Shown here: positions 12,601-24,573 of the stretch, in pieces
Layout of the letters: each line of letters begins with the position of its first letter
How positions within the stretch are numbered: position 1 is the stretch's first letter
NCBI GenBank assembly: GCA_026874595.1
Contig: CM049317.1
Span: 60,114,618 to 60,178,617 of the forward strand
Source of the DNA: Sipunculus nudus
Taxonomy: Eukaryota; Annelida; Sipuncula; Golfingiida; Sipunculidae
DNA: 64,000 bases
Direction of reading: 5' to 3'
Notes under the pieces: generated by a model
What the model was told of the DNA's origin: nothing
What the model saw: the letters and a program-made list of their open reading frames with translations, nothing else
Databases searched by the model: none
Made by a program: the position numbers and the translations under genes

Positions 12601-15600
12601 ATTGTCTGCCACGAGCATCAGCACCTGTATATGATACAGGTGGGGACATTCCCTAAGTGACAATGTTCCAATTAAGACCATTTAGGCTCTACAAACATAC
12701 TGAATTGCCATTAGATACTTGGTTGTCTGATGAACCATAAATAATTCTTTGACTCTGTCTGAATATCAGAACAGACTGAAACCTTAATTGATCTTTATTG
12801 TTTCTGAATGATTTTAGATCTTAATTAATGAAATATTGAAATATTCCTTTTAATATGTGTTAAGTCACATATACACCCTTTCCTACTCCATAACAAAATC
12901 ACACAAATTCTTAAATATTTCAAGAAATCTTGCATGGATTGGTCCAAAAATCAACTTGACCGAAGATCTTGGATAGTAATGTCATGTACCGGAAACAGAT
13001 GGCACCACCTGTTATTCTTTTAGTTGTTTTTGTGCCGTTTAATACCCCATCATTGCCACTTAACAGTACTGTGAGCATTATAAGTCAAAAACTCAATAAG
13101 GGATGCAAGGATTGGTCCAAAAATCAACTTGATCAAAGATCTTGGATATTATTGTGATGTACCTGAAACAGGTGGTGCCACCTGTTATTCTTTTACTTGT
13201 TTTCGTGCCGTTTAATACCCCATCATTGTCACTTAATAGTACTGTGAGCATTATAAGTCAAAAACTAATGGACAGATTTCTTTCATATTATGCATATACA
13301 TAGATATGGGTTATTGGATGATGTTTATTTAAATTGGGGTCATGACCTTTCCTATGAGAGTGGCCTTGACCTTGAATATTGCCATATATGGTGAAAATCA
13401 CACAAAATCATTAATATCTCAATAAGGGATGCATTGATTGGTCCAAAAATCAACTTCACCGAAGATCTTAGATAGTGTTGTCATGTACCGGAAACTGCAT
13501 GGTAGCACCACCTGTTATTCTTTTAGTTGTTTTTGTGCCGTTTAATACCCCATCATTGCCACTTAACAGTACTGTGAGCATTATAAGTCAAAAACTATCG
13601 GACAGATTTCTTTCATATTATGCATATACATAGACATGGGTTTATAGGGGATGATGTATATTGAAATTGGGGTCATGACCTTTTCTATGAGAGTGACCTT
13701 TTCTATGAGTGTGGTCTGATATTAATTGTTGCTGAAGATGGGGGGCCTTTTCTTAAAGGGGGGGGGGGGGATTAATTGTCTGGGGATACAATGGCACCTG
13801 CGGTGCCAAGAAATATCTAGTTTTGCTTGATATTAGCATTTGCCCCAGTGAAAGCAGCATTTGCCCCTTTTGTGCATTTGTGTCACCCTGGAAAATTTAA
13901 ATAATCACCCATCTCCTCTTTATAACTTTATTTTGTTTGACTCTATTCTGATTTATTTTTATATTTAGATTTTACATATAAATATATTTTTAATTGACTG
14001 ATTTCAGTAATCCATCACATAAGTGACAAATTTACATAAAACATTATACAAAACATACAAAAATAGAATATTTATGACATAAGAACATAATGTAATTGTA
14101 AAAGAAGTATTCGCAGATTACTTAGGATAGCGTAATAAAGCACTTTAGTGTACTTATTTCCATTGTGGTCCTTATGAGTATTTCCTTCTGCAATTTATTT
14201 AGTCGATGACAGTGTTAGTTATAGTGATGTACTCAGTTTACAATGTCTTACTGTTAAATATTTAGCTTTCAAGCTTAATCCCACAACCAATGGAATACTT
14301 GTTTTATTTATTTTGACATTTTTATATCGTAACTTAGAAATGCACTTTTAAGTAATATTTACCTGAACTTTTTTAACTGACCCTTATGCATTTATACTGA
14401 AAATATATGATCCATATTTATGGATTTTTTCCCCTAATTAAACAACTCTGATTCACTTAAAGGTCAGTTCATGGGAGCTGAATGACCGAGGCTTCATGTA
14501 TGACCGGGCATGGATGATAGTTGACAGTGATGGTGTCTGTCTCACCCAGAAGAGGGAGCCACTGATGTGCAGAATAAAGCCATCAGTGGACCTACAGAGG
14601 GAAATGTTGCTACTAAAATGTGAAGGTATTTGGAATTTTATCTGTCAAATGAAGGACTAAATATTGTACAAAACCATAATGTACAATGTACTACAATCTA
14701 TATACTAACTGTATCCCCAGATAAAGTCCAGATACTATGGTTTAAGCTTGGTCGCTCCTTTTAATACCCCATCATGGCCACTTGACAGAACTGTGAGCAT
14801 TATAAGTCTTAAACTAATGGGCAGATTGGGCTAAAATTGTGCATGTCCATTGATTTTGGATACCAAACCAGGAAGTCTGGCTTTGTATGATATCAAAAAG
14901 GTTATGCATCTAGAAATGTTTTATTAATCTCTTTGATTTTTCAGGTCTTGAACCACTGGCTGTCCCAATAAAGATGAAAGGTGATGATGCTTCACAGAAT
15001 ATAACATGTAGAAGTAAAGTCTGTGTAGACAGGTAAGTGTGGATATTACACATACCTGCTTCTAAAGGTTTTTATAATGATATATTAAAACCATTTATTT
15101 TTTGTTATTTTCTTTTATTAAAAATATCATATTTATATACTATATGTTATTTGATTTTCAGGTATTTCAAACTAGAGAGAAACTATCATTTTCATTGTAA
15201 AGATTTCATTTATTATACTGATTAATATTATTGCTTTAAAGTTTCTTTCAAATTATATTGTGTTGCACCCTTTACTTTGAGCCGAAATGGTTTTGTTGCA
15301 GGACCAGATTTAAGTAATAATTTAATCTTTTCTTTTTCCCTGTAGTAAAATTTTTTAATTGTTTCATTCAAATCATCTCATTGATGTTAGACCAGAAAGG
15401 ACATTGGGTTCTGTTCACTGTTACAGATTACAACTCCCATCTATATCAGTGACTAAAGGTTAAATACTGCTATGACCTTGATCATTAAATTTGACCTTGA
15501 CCTTTGCACACAGGGTCGATGTCACTGACTGTGGAGAGGAGGCAGCAGACTGGGTGAGTTTGGCCCTGGAAATCTCTGGTTGTCGTCTAAGGCAACAAAA

Positions 15601-18600
15601 CAACAAAGATGACAGGAAATCAAGGATAAAAGGTCAGTATTCATGACCAATAAATGTAAGATTTGTTACAAGCTCAGAGATGATTACACAGAGCTCAGTT
15701 CAATCACTAAAATCATTTTAATAGGCTGTGGCAATAAAAAAAATAACAAATTTACTAGACTGGCTTGGGGCAGATAAATTAAGGATGTCATAGTTGACTT
15801 TATATTCCTTTCACCTACAGAACAGTGTTAAAATGTTTTGAGTACTACAGATTTTCTGAGTGGTTTCCAACTGTATTGTGCACTTTCATGGGCTTCAGGC
15901 ATGAAGACAGGAGATGTAACAACATGCAATGTAACAACATTCTAACATAAGCATTCAGTGTTTTGGATTCTAGTTTAGCACTCGCATGATATTACAAAAA
16001 GTGGATTATTTATTCATATTCAGTATGGTTTGAAAACCACCTCTTTAGATATATTCAAAATGTTCTTGATTGAAAATGGTTTGATTGCCATGTAAATAAT
16101 AAATTTGCATATAAAAAAATTGAAATGTTTGCATATGCCATGTTAAAGGGGTATAATTCTGCAGACAGGCAGCTCAATATGCTTTGGTCACACTATGAAA
16201 CTAAAGGTTTACTGATAAAGTCTGCATTCTTGTGAGGAGAATAAATTATATATTGACCAAGTTTATTGTATTTATTTGTCAATGTGTGATCATCTCTCAC
16301 TTGCTTTTCTTGTACTATGATTAACTAAATTCAGCATGATATCATGATATAAAAATTTTATCTGTCTTGACCAATGACCAACATTTCTGTGGCAATAATT
16401 TTGCACAAATTTTGAGTAAACATGCTGATACCAATTAGCTTAACAAAATATTAAATTGATATTTAGGCGACATTTCTTATTGCAGTATAATTGTCTATAG
16501 CTTTCAAACAATGAAATTCTGTCTGAATATATACCTAAGCTGAGTTAGCTACATCAATTTGATGATTTGATTTTAATGACTCTCCTTTTTGCATTGAAAG
16601 TTGTTTGTTGGTTTTTAGTATTGTCCTATTTATGTAATCATGATTGTAAACATTATTGAACAAAATAAATTGTGCTATAGAAAATTATTTACATTCAGAA
16701 GACTTTTGAGAACCAATAATAACAGCAAGGTTACAAAATATGCCACTTGTAATGATTTATGTTTGGTATTTGAAGGCAAAAGATTGAAGAGTAAGCTGAG
16801 TCTCGCCAATGAAGCTCAATATCTTCTGATATCTGAAGCCAGTGTCCGTGCCCTTCACAATAAGGTCAAAGAGAGGTCAAGGTCATCCAGTGATGATGAT
16901 GATGATGACTGTCCAGGTAAAAACAGAATTCATTTAAAGTTAAGACTTAAGGTTACATGTAAGGTTCAAGGTCACATTTGTAAGTTCTTCCCATACAAGG
17001 ATTATAATTATTCTTCGGATGATGCTGTACCCTGTAAAGGGACCTATTCTTTTATTAATGTCACCAGTGGGGTTTTCAATTTCATGGGAAAAATTACCCA
17101 CAGAAATGAAATAAAATGAAAATAAAACTCCCACAAATAATTCTGAATCCACAGCAGATCATTATCAAAATCTAGTACCTATGATCTTGATCAGGGATTC
17201 CTGTCAAGCTCTTTTCAGCATATTTATAGTTTGCAGAACAAAAATAAAATTGACTAGCTTCTGTGGCTCAGGGGTAGAGCACAGGACTCAAAGCTGGGAG
17301 ATTGTGAGTTGGAATATCAGCCAAAGCAGTGAGATTTTCATGATGGGCCCCAGTCAGGGTGAACACTGTGCAGGCTGAATGGGAAGGTGGTGCTTAACAA
17401 CCTCATTTCATTCACAAACGAATGTGCCTTTTGGGGGTTCCTTGGTTGTATGACCGAGCGATGGGGCCTATTACACACCAAGGGCTGACAGGTGCAGTAG
17501 TCACAGGGCCTGGTTGACACCAGGATATAAAATTAGAGGATGCGTGTGATCTGCCCTGTCATGTAGCCCAAAACCAGAATGGAATTCTGCAAATGTACAT
17601 ATACTTAGTTTATGTAAGCATAAAAAATGGAGGCTCTGACTTACCAAAATTTCTTCTGGTAAACAGACAGACAAACAGACACACAGAAAAAGATCCTCTG
17701 TCCAACTTTACTGGAGGAGGAAAAACTTATGTTTACCAATAATTAACTTATTAATTTTCACATTTTCACTTTTCAGGCTGCTGTACAAGCTCAAATCTGT
17801 ATTGTTTTTCTGATTACAGAATTTGACAATCTCCTTGAGAGATTCAGGGCAAACATGGTTGTCTCTGGAGGATCTGCTTTTGAAGAAGAAAAATGGAAGA
17901 AAATAAAGATTGGAAAAAATAGATTTGAGGTAAATCCAGTATATCTTTGTCATTGATCTGATATCCTAGGATTACATTTTTTTTATTTAATATGCTTCTG
18001 AGTAGGGCTGATATTAATGGAGTCTGAGCTATTCTAAACATTCTCAGACTCAAAATCAGGATTCAAGTCTTCCTTTAGGACTTCATTTAAGCAGTTATTT
18101 TTGTATTAATTATGCCTGTAAATCTCTTTTATTCCATACCAATATAAATCATGTGTTCTTTACATATAAGTATTATTCTACACCTTCACATGCATTAACA
18201 AATAAGATGTAAACCCATTATATTGTAAATTTATTTTTGTGAGCAGCAAATGGGAAATAATAGAGAACACAACCTTTGAAATTTTCACCATGAATTCAGA
18301 TTTAAGTCATAGTGAACAAAACTGGTGTCCAATTTTAACATTGCCTATGAAATGCTTGAGTCAAACCTTTGCTACCCATTACTTTTAAGTAGAGTGGTTC
18401 CTGATTTGAGCAACTACTGGGTCAAACAACCATTTTACTTTTGCAGAAAGTGTGGTCTCTCAATGCAGGGACCACTGTATTGGTGATATTGATGTTACCT
18501 GAAGACAATGTAATTGGTTAAATACTTTGTTATTTCAGGTGTGTGCACAGTGTGACAGATGTCAGGTTATCTGTACAGACCAGAATACAGGGAGGGGAGG

Positions 18601-21600
18601 AAAGGAGCCACTGAGGTCACTAGGGCATGTGAGTGGACGAAAGGTAAGATACTGAGAAACAAAGGTGAACTACTGACTGATGTAATACATGGACAAACAA
18701 AGAGGAAATGCTTGTCAATGAAAAACATTGGAAAAAACAAAGGGAAAATGTTGACTGATTAAAAAGTGAGCAGAAGTAAAAAACAGGAAATGCCAATTGA
18801 TAAACAGTGAGTTGTAGGGTTAAAAAGGGGAAATGTCGACTGATAAAATGTTAGTTGTAGGGTAAAATGGGGAAATGCCTACTGATTAACAGTGAGTTGT
18901 AGGATAAAACAGGGAAATGCCAACTGATAAAAAGTGAGTTGACGGGTAAAACAGGGGAAATGCTGACTGATAAAAAGTGAGTTGAAGGGTAAAACAGGAG
19001 AAATGCCAACTGATCAAAAGTGAGTTGAAGGGTAAAACAGGGGAAATTCTGACTGAAAAAAAGTGAGTTGTAGGGTAAAACAGGGGAAATGCTGATTGAT
19101 AAAAAGTGAGTTGTAGAGTAAAACAGGGGAAATGCTGACTGATTAACAGTGAGTTGTAGGATAAAACAGGGAAATGCCAACTGATAAAAAGTGAGTTGAA
19201 GGGTAAAACAGGGGAAATGCCAACTGATAAAAAGTGAGTTGTAGGATAAAACAGGGGAAATGCCAACTGATAAAAAGTGAGTTGAAGGGTAAAACAGGGG
19301 AAATGCTGACTGATCAAAATGAGTTGTAGGGTAAAACAGGGGAAATGCCAACTGATAAAAAGTGAGTTGTAGGGTAAAACAGGGGAAATGCCAACTGATA
19401 AAAAGTGAGTTGTAGGGTAAAACAGGGGAAATGCCAACTGATAAAAAGTGAGTTGTAGGATAAAACAGGGAAATGCCAACTGATAAAAAGTGAGTTGAAG
19501 GGTAAAACAGGGGAAATGCCAACTGATAAAAAGTGAGTTGTAGGGTAAAACAGGGGAAATGCCAACTGATAAAAAGAGAGTTGATGAGTAAAACAGGGGA
19601 AATGCTGACTGATCAAAATGAGTTGTAGGGTGACACAGTGTTAATGCCAACTGATCAAAAGTGAGTTGTAGGGTAAAACAGGGGAAATGCCAACTGATAA
19701 AAAGTGAGTTGTAGGGTAAAACAGGGGAAATGCCAACTGATAAAAAGTGAGTTGTAGGGTAAAACAGGGGAAATGCCAACTGATAAAAAGTGAGTTGTAG
19801 GGTAAAACAGGGGAAATGCCAACTGATAAAAAGTGAGTTGTAGGGTAAAACAGGGGAAATGCCAACTGATAAAAAGTGAGTTGTAGGGTAAAACAGGGGA
19901 AATGCCAACTGATAAAAAGTGAGTTGTAGGGTAAAACAGGGGAAATGCCAACTGATAAAAAGTGAGTTGTAGGATAAAACAGGGAAATGCCAACTGATAA
20001 AAAGTGAGTTGAAGGGTAAAACAGGGAAATGCCAACTGATAAAAAGTGAGTTGTAGGGTAAAACAGGGGAAATGCCAACTGATAAAAAGTGAGATGTAGG
20101 GTAAAACAGGGAAATGCCAACTGATAAAAAGTGAGTTGAAGGGTAAAACAGGGGAAATGCCAACTGATAAAAAGTGAGTTGTAGGGTAAAACAGGGGAAA
20201 TGCCAACTGATAAAAAGTGAGTTGTAGGGTAAAACAGGGGAAATGCCAACTGATAAAAAGTGAGTTGTAGGATAAAACAGGGAAATGCCAACTGATAAAA
20301 AGTGAGTTGAAGGGTAAAACAGGGGAAATGCCAACTGATAAAAAGTGAGTTGTAGGGTAAAACAGGGGAAATGCCAACTGATAAAAAGTGAGTTGAAGGG
20401 TAAAACAGGGGAAATGCTGACTGATCAAAATGAGTTGTAGGGTGACACAGTGTTAATGCCAACTGATCAAAAGTGAGTTGTACAGTTAAACAGGGGAAAT
20501 GCTGACTAATAAAAAGTGAGTTGTAGGGTAAAACAGGGGAAATTCTGACTGATAAAAAGTTATTTGTTGGGTAAAACAGGGGAAATGCTAACTGATTAAA
20601 AGTGAGTTGTAGGGTATACAGGGGAAATGTTGACTGATAAAAATGAGTTGTAGTGTAAAACGGGGAAATGCCAACTGATCAAAAATCGAGTTGTAGGGTA
20701 CAACAAGGGGAAATGCAGACACAATACACATGATACATGATAGGATACATTTAAGGTCTGTTATAGTATAGATTCTAAGTTGATGTTCAGTCTTATGGAC
20801 CACTAGACAACCTTCACACAAAGTGCACTTCCAAATTATTGATATAATTTATTATCAAACTTTTGTGTTTTTAGGTCAGCTGACTTTCAGTCATGCTGGG
20901 CTACAGCGATGGGTCTTTGTCCGGCGTCCTTCCGTCTGTCCGTCCGGCTGTCCGGCCATTAGCAGGGCACAAATCGTAACCATAGGGGCTAGGGCCATGA
21001 ACCCTATGCAGTCTTAGAGGTTATAAAAAGATCTCCTTGCAAACCTGAAATTAGGTCACTGGGACCTATATTCTCGAAGTTATGGGGTGTGTTTGCACCC
21101 CCCAGAAATAACTCTTTGAGACAAAATTTTCATCCCAAACCTTCCATCTTTCACATACAGCTCACCTACCAACAGGGGAAGAACCATAATTTTTTTAGGT
21201 CAGAAGGTCAAAGGTTAAGGTCACAGGAGCCTCTTCTTTGAAAAGCCTGTGGATGCATTTTAAGCCAACCCTTTCATCCCAATTCTTTGATCTTTCACAT
21301 ATAGCTCACCTACTAAGTTGGAGAAGAATCCTATAGATTTTGAGGTCACAAGGTCAAAGGTCATGGTCACAGGATCCACTTCTTTGAAAAGGTAGTGGAC
21401 ACATTTCAAGCTAGACTTTTCATTCCAAACCTTCCAGAACTGATATTGCTTCTCTGCCAACAGGGGAAAAGACCTGTTGATTTTGAGGTCAAAGGTCAAG
21501 TTCACAGCACCCACTTCTTGCGTGGAGTCATTTTCAGGCAAACTTTTCAATCTGTAACTTCCATCTGTCATATATGGCTTACCTACCAATAAGGGAAGAA

Positions 21601-24573
21601 GCCTATAGATGTTGAGGTCAAAAAGTCAAAGGTCAAGGTCACAATATTTAATTGTTCTAAATGCTTGTGAGCATATTTCAAGTGTAACTGTTCAACCCAA
21701 ACCTTCAGTCTTTCACATATGCCACATCTATGCATCACTCAGTTTGACTCAAACTTCATATTTATGGGTCTTTTTGCTTGAATAAATAACTTATTGATTT
21801 TGGGGTCAGCTGGTCAGCAGGTTAAAGGTTGCAGGTCAAAGTTATTCACCCATTGGTTGCCAAGTAATTACACCAGATTTAAGTGGTCAGTAGTTACCCA
21901 TCATTTAGAAAGAATCCAGTTGATATATGGGCAAAAGGCCAAGGTCATAGGTCAGGGATGTTCACAATTACTTATTTTATAGACCATCTCTATTTTTCTT
22001 GTATATATAACCATCCCACTCCAGCTGGTACATCTCCCTGTGTGGCTGTAATTGTGAGTGACACTGGTGACATATGACTCCCTTTTGTATCAGCCTATTA
22101 AGTGATAAGGCTCAGTGATAAGTACCTTGTTACTTCATAACAAAAACACTGTTGTCAGAATGCTTCAGTCAGGCATTAAGACTATGAGAGTATAGTATTA
22201 AGGTTTAGCTACTGATTTATAAGATGATGGGAACATTTTGCAGTTTATTTTATGGAATCCTAGCAATAAACTTAGTTTCCTAGATATCTGAATATTTTAA
22301 TATATATCACTACATATAAAAGCAAGTGTTTGTTATCATAATATGTGGATGTGTACCTTGATTTAGGATGGCTTTTTGTTTTATTTCAAGACTGTTAGTC
22401 ATGCTTTCTGCATTTCTTTTCTTTCAGGTTTGGCAGTTTACCTACCCTGCTGACCCCATTGAAAAGCAGAGCGATAATGAAAAATATTGGACATACACTT
22501 TTTACAATTGCATATCTATAAATCTGATATGAGGGCCTGGACATGCCTTTTGAATTATTTTGGGCATTTATTACTGGATAATTTGCCCCAAGTTTGGTCT
22601 CTTATTGGAGAATGTGGGATATCAAATGTCATACTTGTCAGAAATCCATTATGTCTGCCTGTTAGCCACCTTAGAAATTCTTTCTTCAGGGCAGTTTCAG
22701 TAATTTTTCTTTAATGTTTGGTCCGATTTAGAGAATGTTTGTTGTCTGATTTCAGACTTGTCAGAAGTCCAATATGGCCATCAGGCAACCAACTTTTAAT
22801 TTCTTTTGATCATATTATCTCAAGAACAGTTAAAGTGAATGCAGTTGGATGTATATTTATGTAATCTTGTAAAGGATTGGGTCAAATATTTCTGAATAAA
22901 TATTACCATCATTTATAAAAGTGCAGTACAGTTGGCTTGTATTGAATAAAAATTCATACAGAAGCACCTGTTTCTCAATAATTCTTGCATGTATTTCCTT
23001 GATTTTTGCTATATATTTTGATCTTATATTTGCCCTTTGTGGTGTTCCTTTTGAGACTGACAGGTTTCAAGCAAGCTGTTGGAATAGTTCCTGATAGCTT
23101 AACAATCATGCATTTTCCTCAGACCATCAATTCACTGTGTTTTAACCAGACATAGGTGATATATATTTCTGTTGTCATAGAAAATTTTCAACAAATTGGC
23201 AAATTGGTTCTTCAAAATTTGACTGGAAGTTGTGAATCTCAGTCCATGATGTCACAGGTCATGCTTGGCAGCTGAGCGTCATGACCCATGGGTCACTTGT
23301 TATATACAACTATTAGTCGTTGTACTCACAACAGAATATTTATGATGTACAAGTACAGAAATTCTCAGAGTACTAGAAAGTCTATGTGAAGAATATATAA
23401 CAATAGACCTGGTGCTAAACACTACTGACTGTAGGGTATTACTAGTGGTGGGCAGATCATCAGTTGGTTTGCTGCCACTGTCAAGCACTTGATTACCAAA
23501 GGCAACTATCGATTACATCATAATCATGATAATGAGTCTTTGTTCCCAAATAACTTCTGTATGTAACTGAGTTTACCATAGTAGATGTGAGAAGGGAGGA
23601 TGTAATAAACATCTGTGAACTGGCAATTTTGCAGTGAGATGTACATTGCCAAATATGGGCGGTATGGCCTTAAAATGCTCCACAAATTCTCTGGGTCTAT
23701 GCAGCAAGTAGATGTCCTGGATTGTGGTTTAATTCTTGATTATTTTAAATAATTAAAATGAAACTTTTAAAAGCATATTTTACTAATAATAGGAAAATAT
23801 AAAAAAGCAAAAACTTCTTTTCTTAAGGTAGAATTACTCAGACATGCAGGCTTGGTTAAGAAAGAACATTTTCACAGATAACTGCATGATTCTTTATATT
23901 TGCCTGAACCGATTATTAATCAATCATCGATCGGTTTACTGAGACCCATGATCGATTATGAAAAAGGAACCGACTCCCACACCTAGGTATTACTGCTGTA
24001 CATGAACTGAAAAACCGTGGCACAGTTCTCCTTCATGTGTAAAATGTCCCATCAGGAAGCTAACACCTCATGCACTCAGGGTGCTAGACATGCAGTGCAC
24101 CTGCATTTGAGCAAGTCATTGCAGCATTGTCTAGTGGTGAATATCTGTAACACAAACAATGAGCCAATCAGATGTAGTTATACAAGTTTCTTTCAGATGA
24201 TGTTTAATTTTCGTGTCTTGTGTGGCTCATTGAAACTATATGTACATGTAGTTCATGAACTTAGTTTTTCCTCACACAACCAAATATTGTCAAAGTATTG
24301 ATCCAAGGACTAACGATGATATAAATATGATATTTGACTTTGTATCACATTATAATAAGTTAATTTATCTAAAAGGCATCACTTCTCCTCCTTACCTGCA
24401 TAACTGTATGTACATATGTACAGTATTTTCATATGTGTGTGTGTGTCTTTCTCTTATTTAATTGCACCATCTACTTTCAGTTCAAGTTTGGTATGCTACT
24501 CAGCCATATTCCTGAAGGTCGCAGCTCCAGAGTGTGTGTGGGTGACATTGTGGAGGTCGTAGAAGATGTCTAA
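3689..24573 (+). CDS. MOCOS: Molybdenum cofactor sulfurase, 3' ten exons (5' exons outside window)
   Basis: MOCOS uses a PLP-dependent aminotransferase-class-V domain to take sulfur from L-cysteine and passes it to the Mo cofactor of xanthine dehydrogenase and aldehyde oxidase in the cytosol. Exons joined in phase with GT/AG borders: 3689-3888, 7296-7412, 8897-9751, 14463-14625, 14945-15032, 15514-15632, 16776-16916, 17820-17929, 18539-18643, 24481-24573 (TAA). They encode about 663 residues. Exon 1 has SIHSISLHTFSLAQ; exon 2 has HLRTGCFCN, the persulfide-cysteine region, then ACQRHL; exon 3 begins with GHVCGDDKDLIDG and PTGSVRVSYGYMS, then a Ser/Asn-rich linker of about 200 residues, then YPIKSCG opening the MOSC beta-barrel. 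Later exons give RGFMYDRAWMIVD, a run of six Asp, and CDRCQVICTDQNTG of the MOSC domain. The linker is about twice that of human MOCOS. The last intron (5.8 kb) carries a minisatellite and MITEs. Identification is confident; the N-terminal part is not visible. Confidence 0.93.
3950..4750. repeat. Dispersed fold-back repeat, family shared with 51.0-52.0 kb
   Basis: About 3960-4020 (GGTCTTCCATTATG, GGTAAACAGCCCATAATC) recurs inverted at about 4255-4320 (GATTATGGGCTGTTTACTA, GATGGAAGACCTCTGC), forming a fold-back. The flank to about 4700 (TCAGAAATTCAACAAACATG, ATATGCTGAGTTAA) is also found near 51150-51240 and inverted at 51540-51650. This points to a mobile or fold-back element in a MOCOS intron, with a second copy in the PGGHG locus. 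Confidence 0.7.
6040..6330 (+). repeat. Dispersed repeat, copy 1 (copy 2 at about 57725-57970)
   Basis: Shared blocks with about 57730-57970 in the same order: GCTG.TTTTGCAT, CAATGACCTTGA, CCATAAGT, ATATGTTGTAA, TGTAG.CTGATTTCTCA and CCCTTGAAATGTAA. Copies are diverged and no coding potential is seen. It sits in a MOCOS intron. Confidence 0.65.
6500..6745 (+). repeat. AT-rich dispersed element, copy 1
   Basis: Contains TTTTCATCTTTCAAG, TTTGATAAG, GCTTTTACCTG, TTATCATGCTTTTCCCTGAT and a T-rich end before GGGCC. The same blocks occur at 25190-25410 (+) and, reverse-complemented, at about 59720-59890. A short non-coding interspersed element of unknown class. Confidence 0.6.
10290..10600 (-). 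mobile_element. tRNA-derived SINE (tRNA-Arg-like head), interrupted
   Basis: On the minus strand, AATGGATAGGGTGCTGGGC followed by GTTTGATCC resembles the A-box region and B box (GWTCRANNC) of a tRNA-Arg-like promoter. The rest of the head appears to lie at 11250-11275 (minus strand TGGCGTAATGGATAGGGTG, an intact A box), because the element at 10601-11247 separates the two parts. It lies in a MOCOS intron and is not a functional tRNA. Confidence 0.6.
10601..11247. mobile_element. Inverted-repeat element inserted in a SINE
   Basis: It begins CACTAGTTTAGCAGC (10601-10615) and ends with the near-exact complement (11233-11247). A subterminal inverted pair, TCTAGACTGGTACCCA at 10625-10640 and its complement at 11198-11213, supports one element. 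A 13-bp direct repeat, CACCCTATCCATT, flanks it at 10582-10594 and 11250-11262. No transposase ORF is seen, so it is non-autonomous. The class is uncertain. Confidence 0.6.
11730..13800. repeat. Tandem repeat, about 328-bp unit, with an inserted element
   Basis: GATTGGTCCAAAAATCAACTT recurs near 12938, 13110 and 13437. The last two are about 327 bp apart, while the middle copy is shortened to about 172 bp. Units share ATACCCCATCATTGCCACTT, GTGAGCATTATAAGTC and ATGACCTTGAC blocks. A remnant is seen at 14755-14840. The first unit is split by the element at 11964-12895. Non-coding, in a MOCOS intron. Confidence 0.8.
11964..12895. mobile_element. 932-bp element with about 217-bp terminal inverted repeats
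   Basis: The left arm (11964-12180) starts TGTTATGGAGTAGG. The right arm (12679-12895) is its nearly perfect complement, ending CCTACTCCATAACA. The flanks carry a 4-bp direct repeat AAAT (11960-11963, 12896-12899). The uninterrupted target is preserved in a neighbouring tandem unit near 13398 (GGTGAAAATCACAC), which supports insertion. The 500-bp centre has a GAGAGA-rich block, AATAAA and a second inner inverted pair at about 12580-12602 and 12658-12678. TG...CA ends, a 4-bp TSD and the AATAAA-containing centre recall a rearranged LTR, so a fold-back of LTR origin is possible. No coding capacity seen. Confidence 0.8.
17255..17570 (+). mobile_element. tRNA-derived SINE
   Basis: A perfect A-box-like TGGCTCAGGGG is at 17264-17274 and a degenerate B box GTTGGAATATC at 17308-17318, with normal spacing. 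A non-tRNA body follows, including CACAAACGAATGTGCCTTTT, similar to 43500-43545. A real tRNA gene is excluded by the broken B box and missing acceptor pairing. It lies in the MOCOS intron after the exon ending at 16916. Confidence 0.7.
18650..20710. repeat. 43-bp minisatellite in the last MOCOS intron (about 47 units)
   Basis: The unit contains GTTGTAGGGTAAAACAGGGG and AAATGCCAACTGATAAAAAG; the period is 43 bp, with 42-bp variants lacking one G. The array is degenerate at both ends and uniform in the middle, and begins almost at the donor of the exon ending 18643. A marker variant (TGACACAGTGTTAATGCC) recurs at 19631 and 20443, an 812-bp higher-order period. As 43 is not a multiple of 3, the minus strand reads open through all three frames, giving long but meaningless ORFs. 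Confidence 0.95.
20875..22080 (+). repeat. GGTCA-rich repeat with about 144-bp tandem units
   Basis: It starts TAGGTCAGCTGACTTTCAGT with a CCGTCTGTCCGTCCGGCTGT stretch, then units beginning TTTTCATCCCAA-like at about 21127, 21272, 21417, 21544 and 21688. Each unit has GGTCAAAGGTCA-type direct repeats and CTCACCTACCAAC. The layout resembles common bivalve interspersed repeats (family assignment is inference). In the last MOCOS intron. Confidence 0.75.
23443..23985. mobile_element. hAT-type MITE with 8-bp target-site duplication
   Basis: Flanked by an exact 8-bp direct repeat, GGTATTAC, at 23435-23442 and 23986-23993. Termini TAGTGGTGGGC and (complement) TAGGTGTGGGAGTCGG are imperfect inverted repeats of hAT style. 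The 543-bp interior has no transposase ORF. In the last MOCOS intron. Confidence 0.8.

Noticed and set aside
17261-17335. tRNA gene
   Set aside because: A box is good but B box is degenerate and the acceptor stem does not pair; the following body is SINE-like.
18851-20462. Overlapping minus-strand ORFs up to 482 aa with a hydrophobic repeated peptide
   Set aside because: A 43-bp unit without stops gives the same peptide cycle in all three frames; this is the intronic minisatellite, not a gene.
22429-22532. Possible alternative last MOCOS exon after a good polypyrimidine tract and AG
   Set aside because: It would replace the conserved FKFGMLLSH end encoded at 24481-24573, which fits phase and family better; the peptide shows no MOSC similarity.
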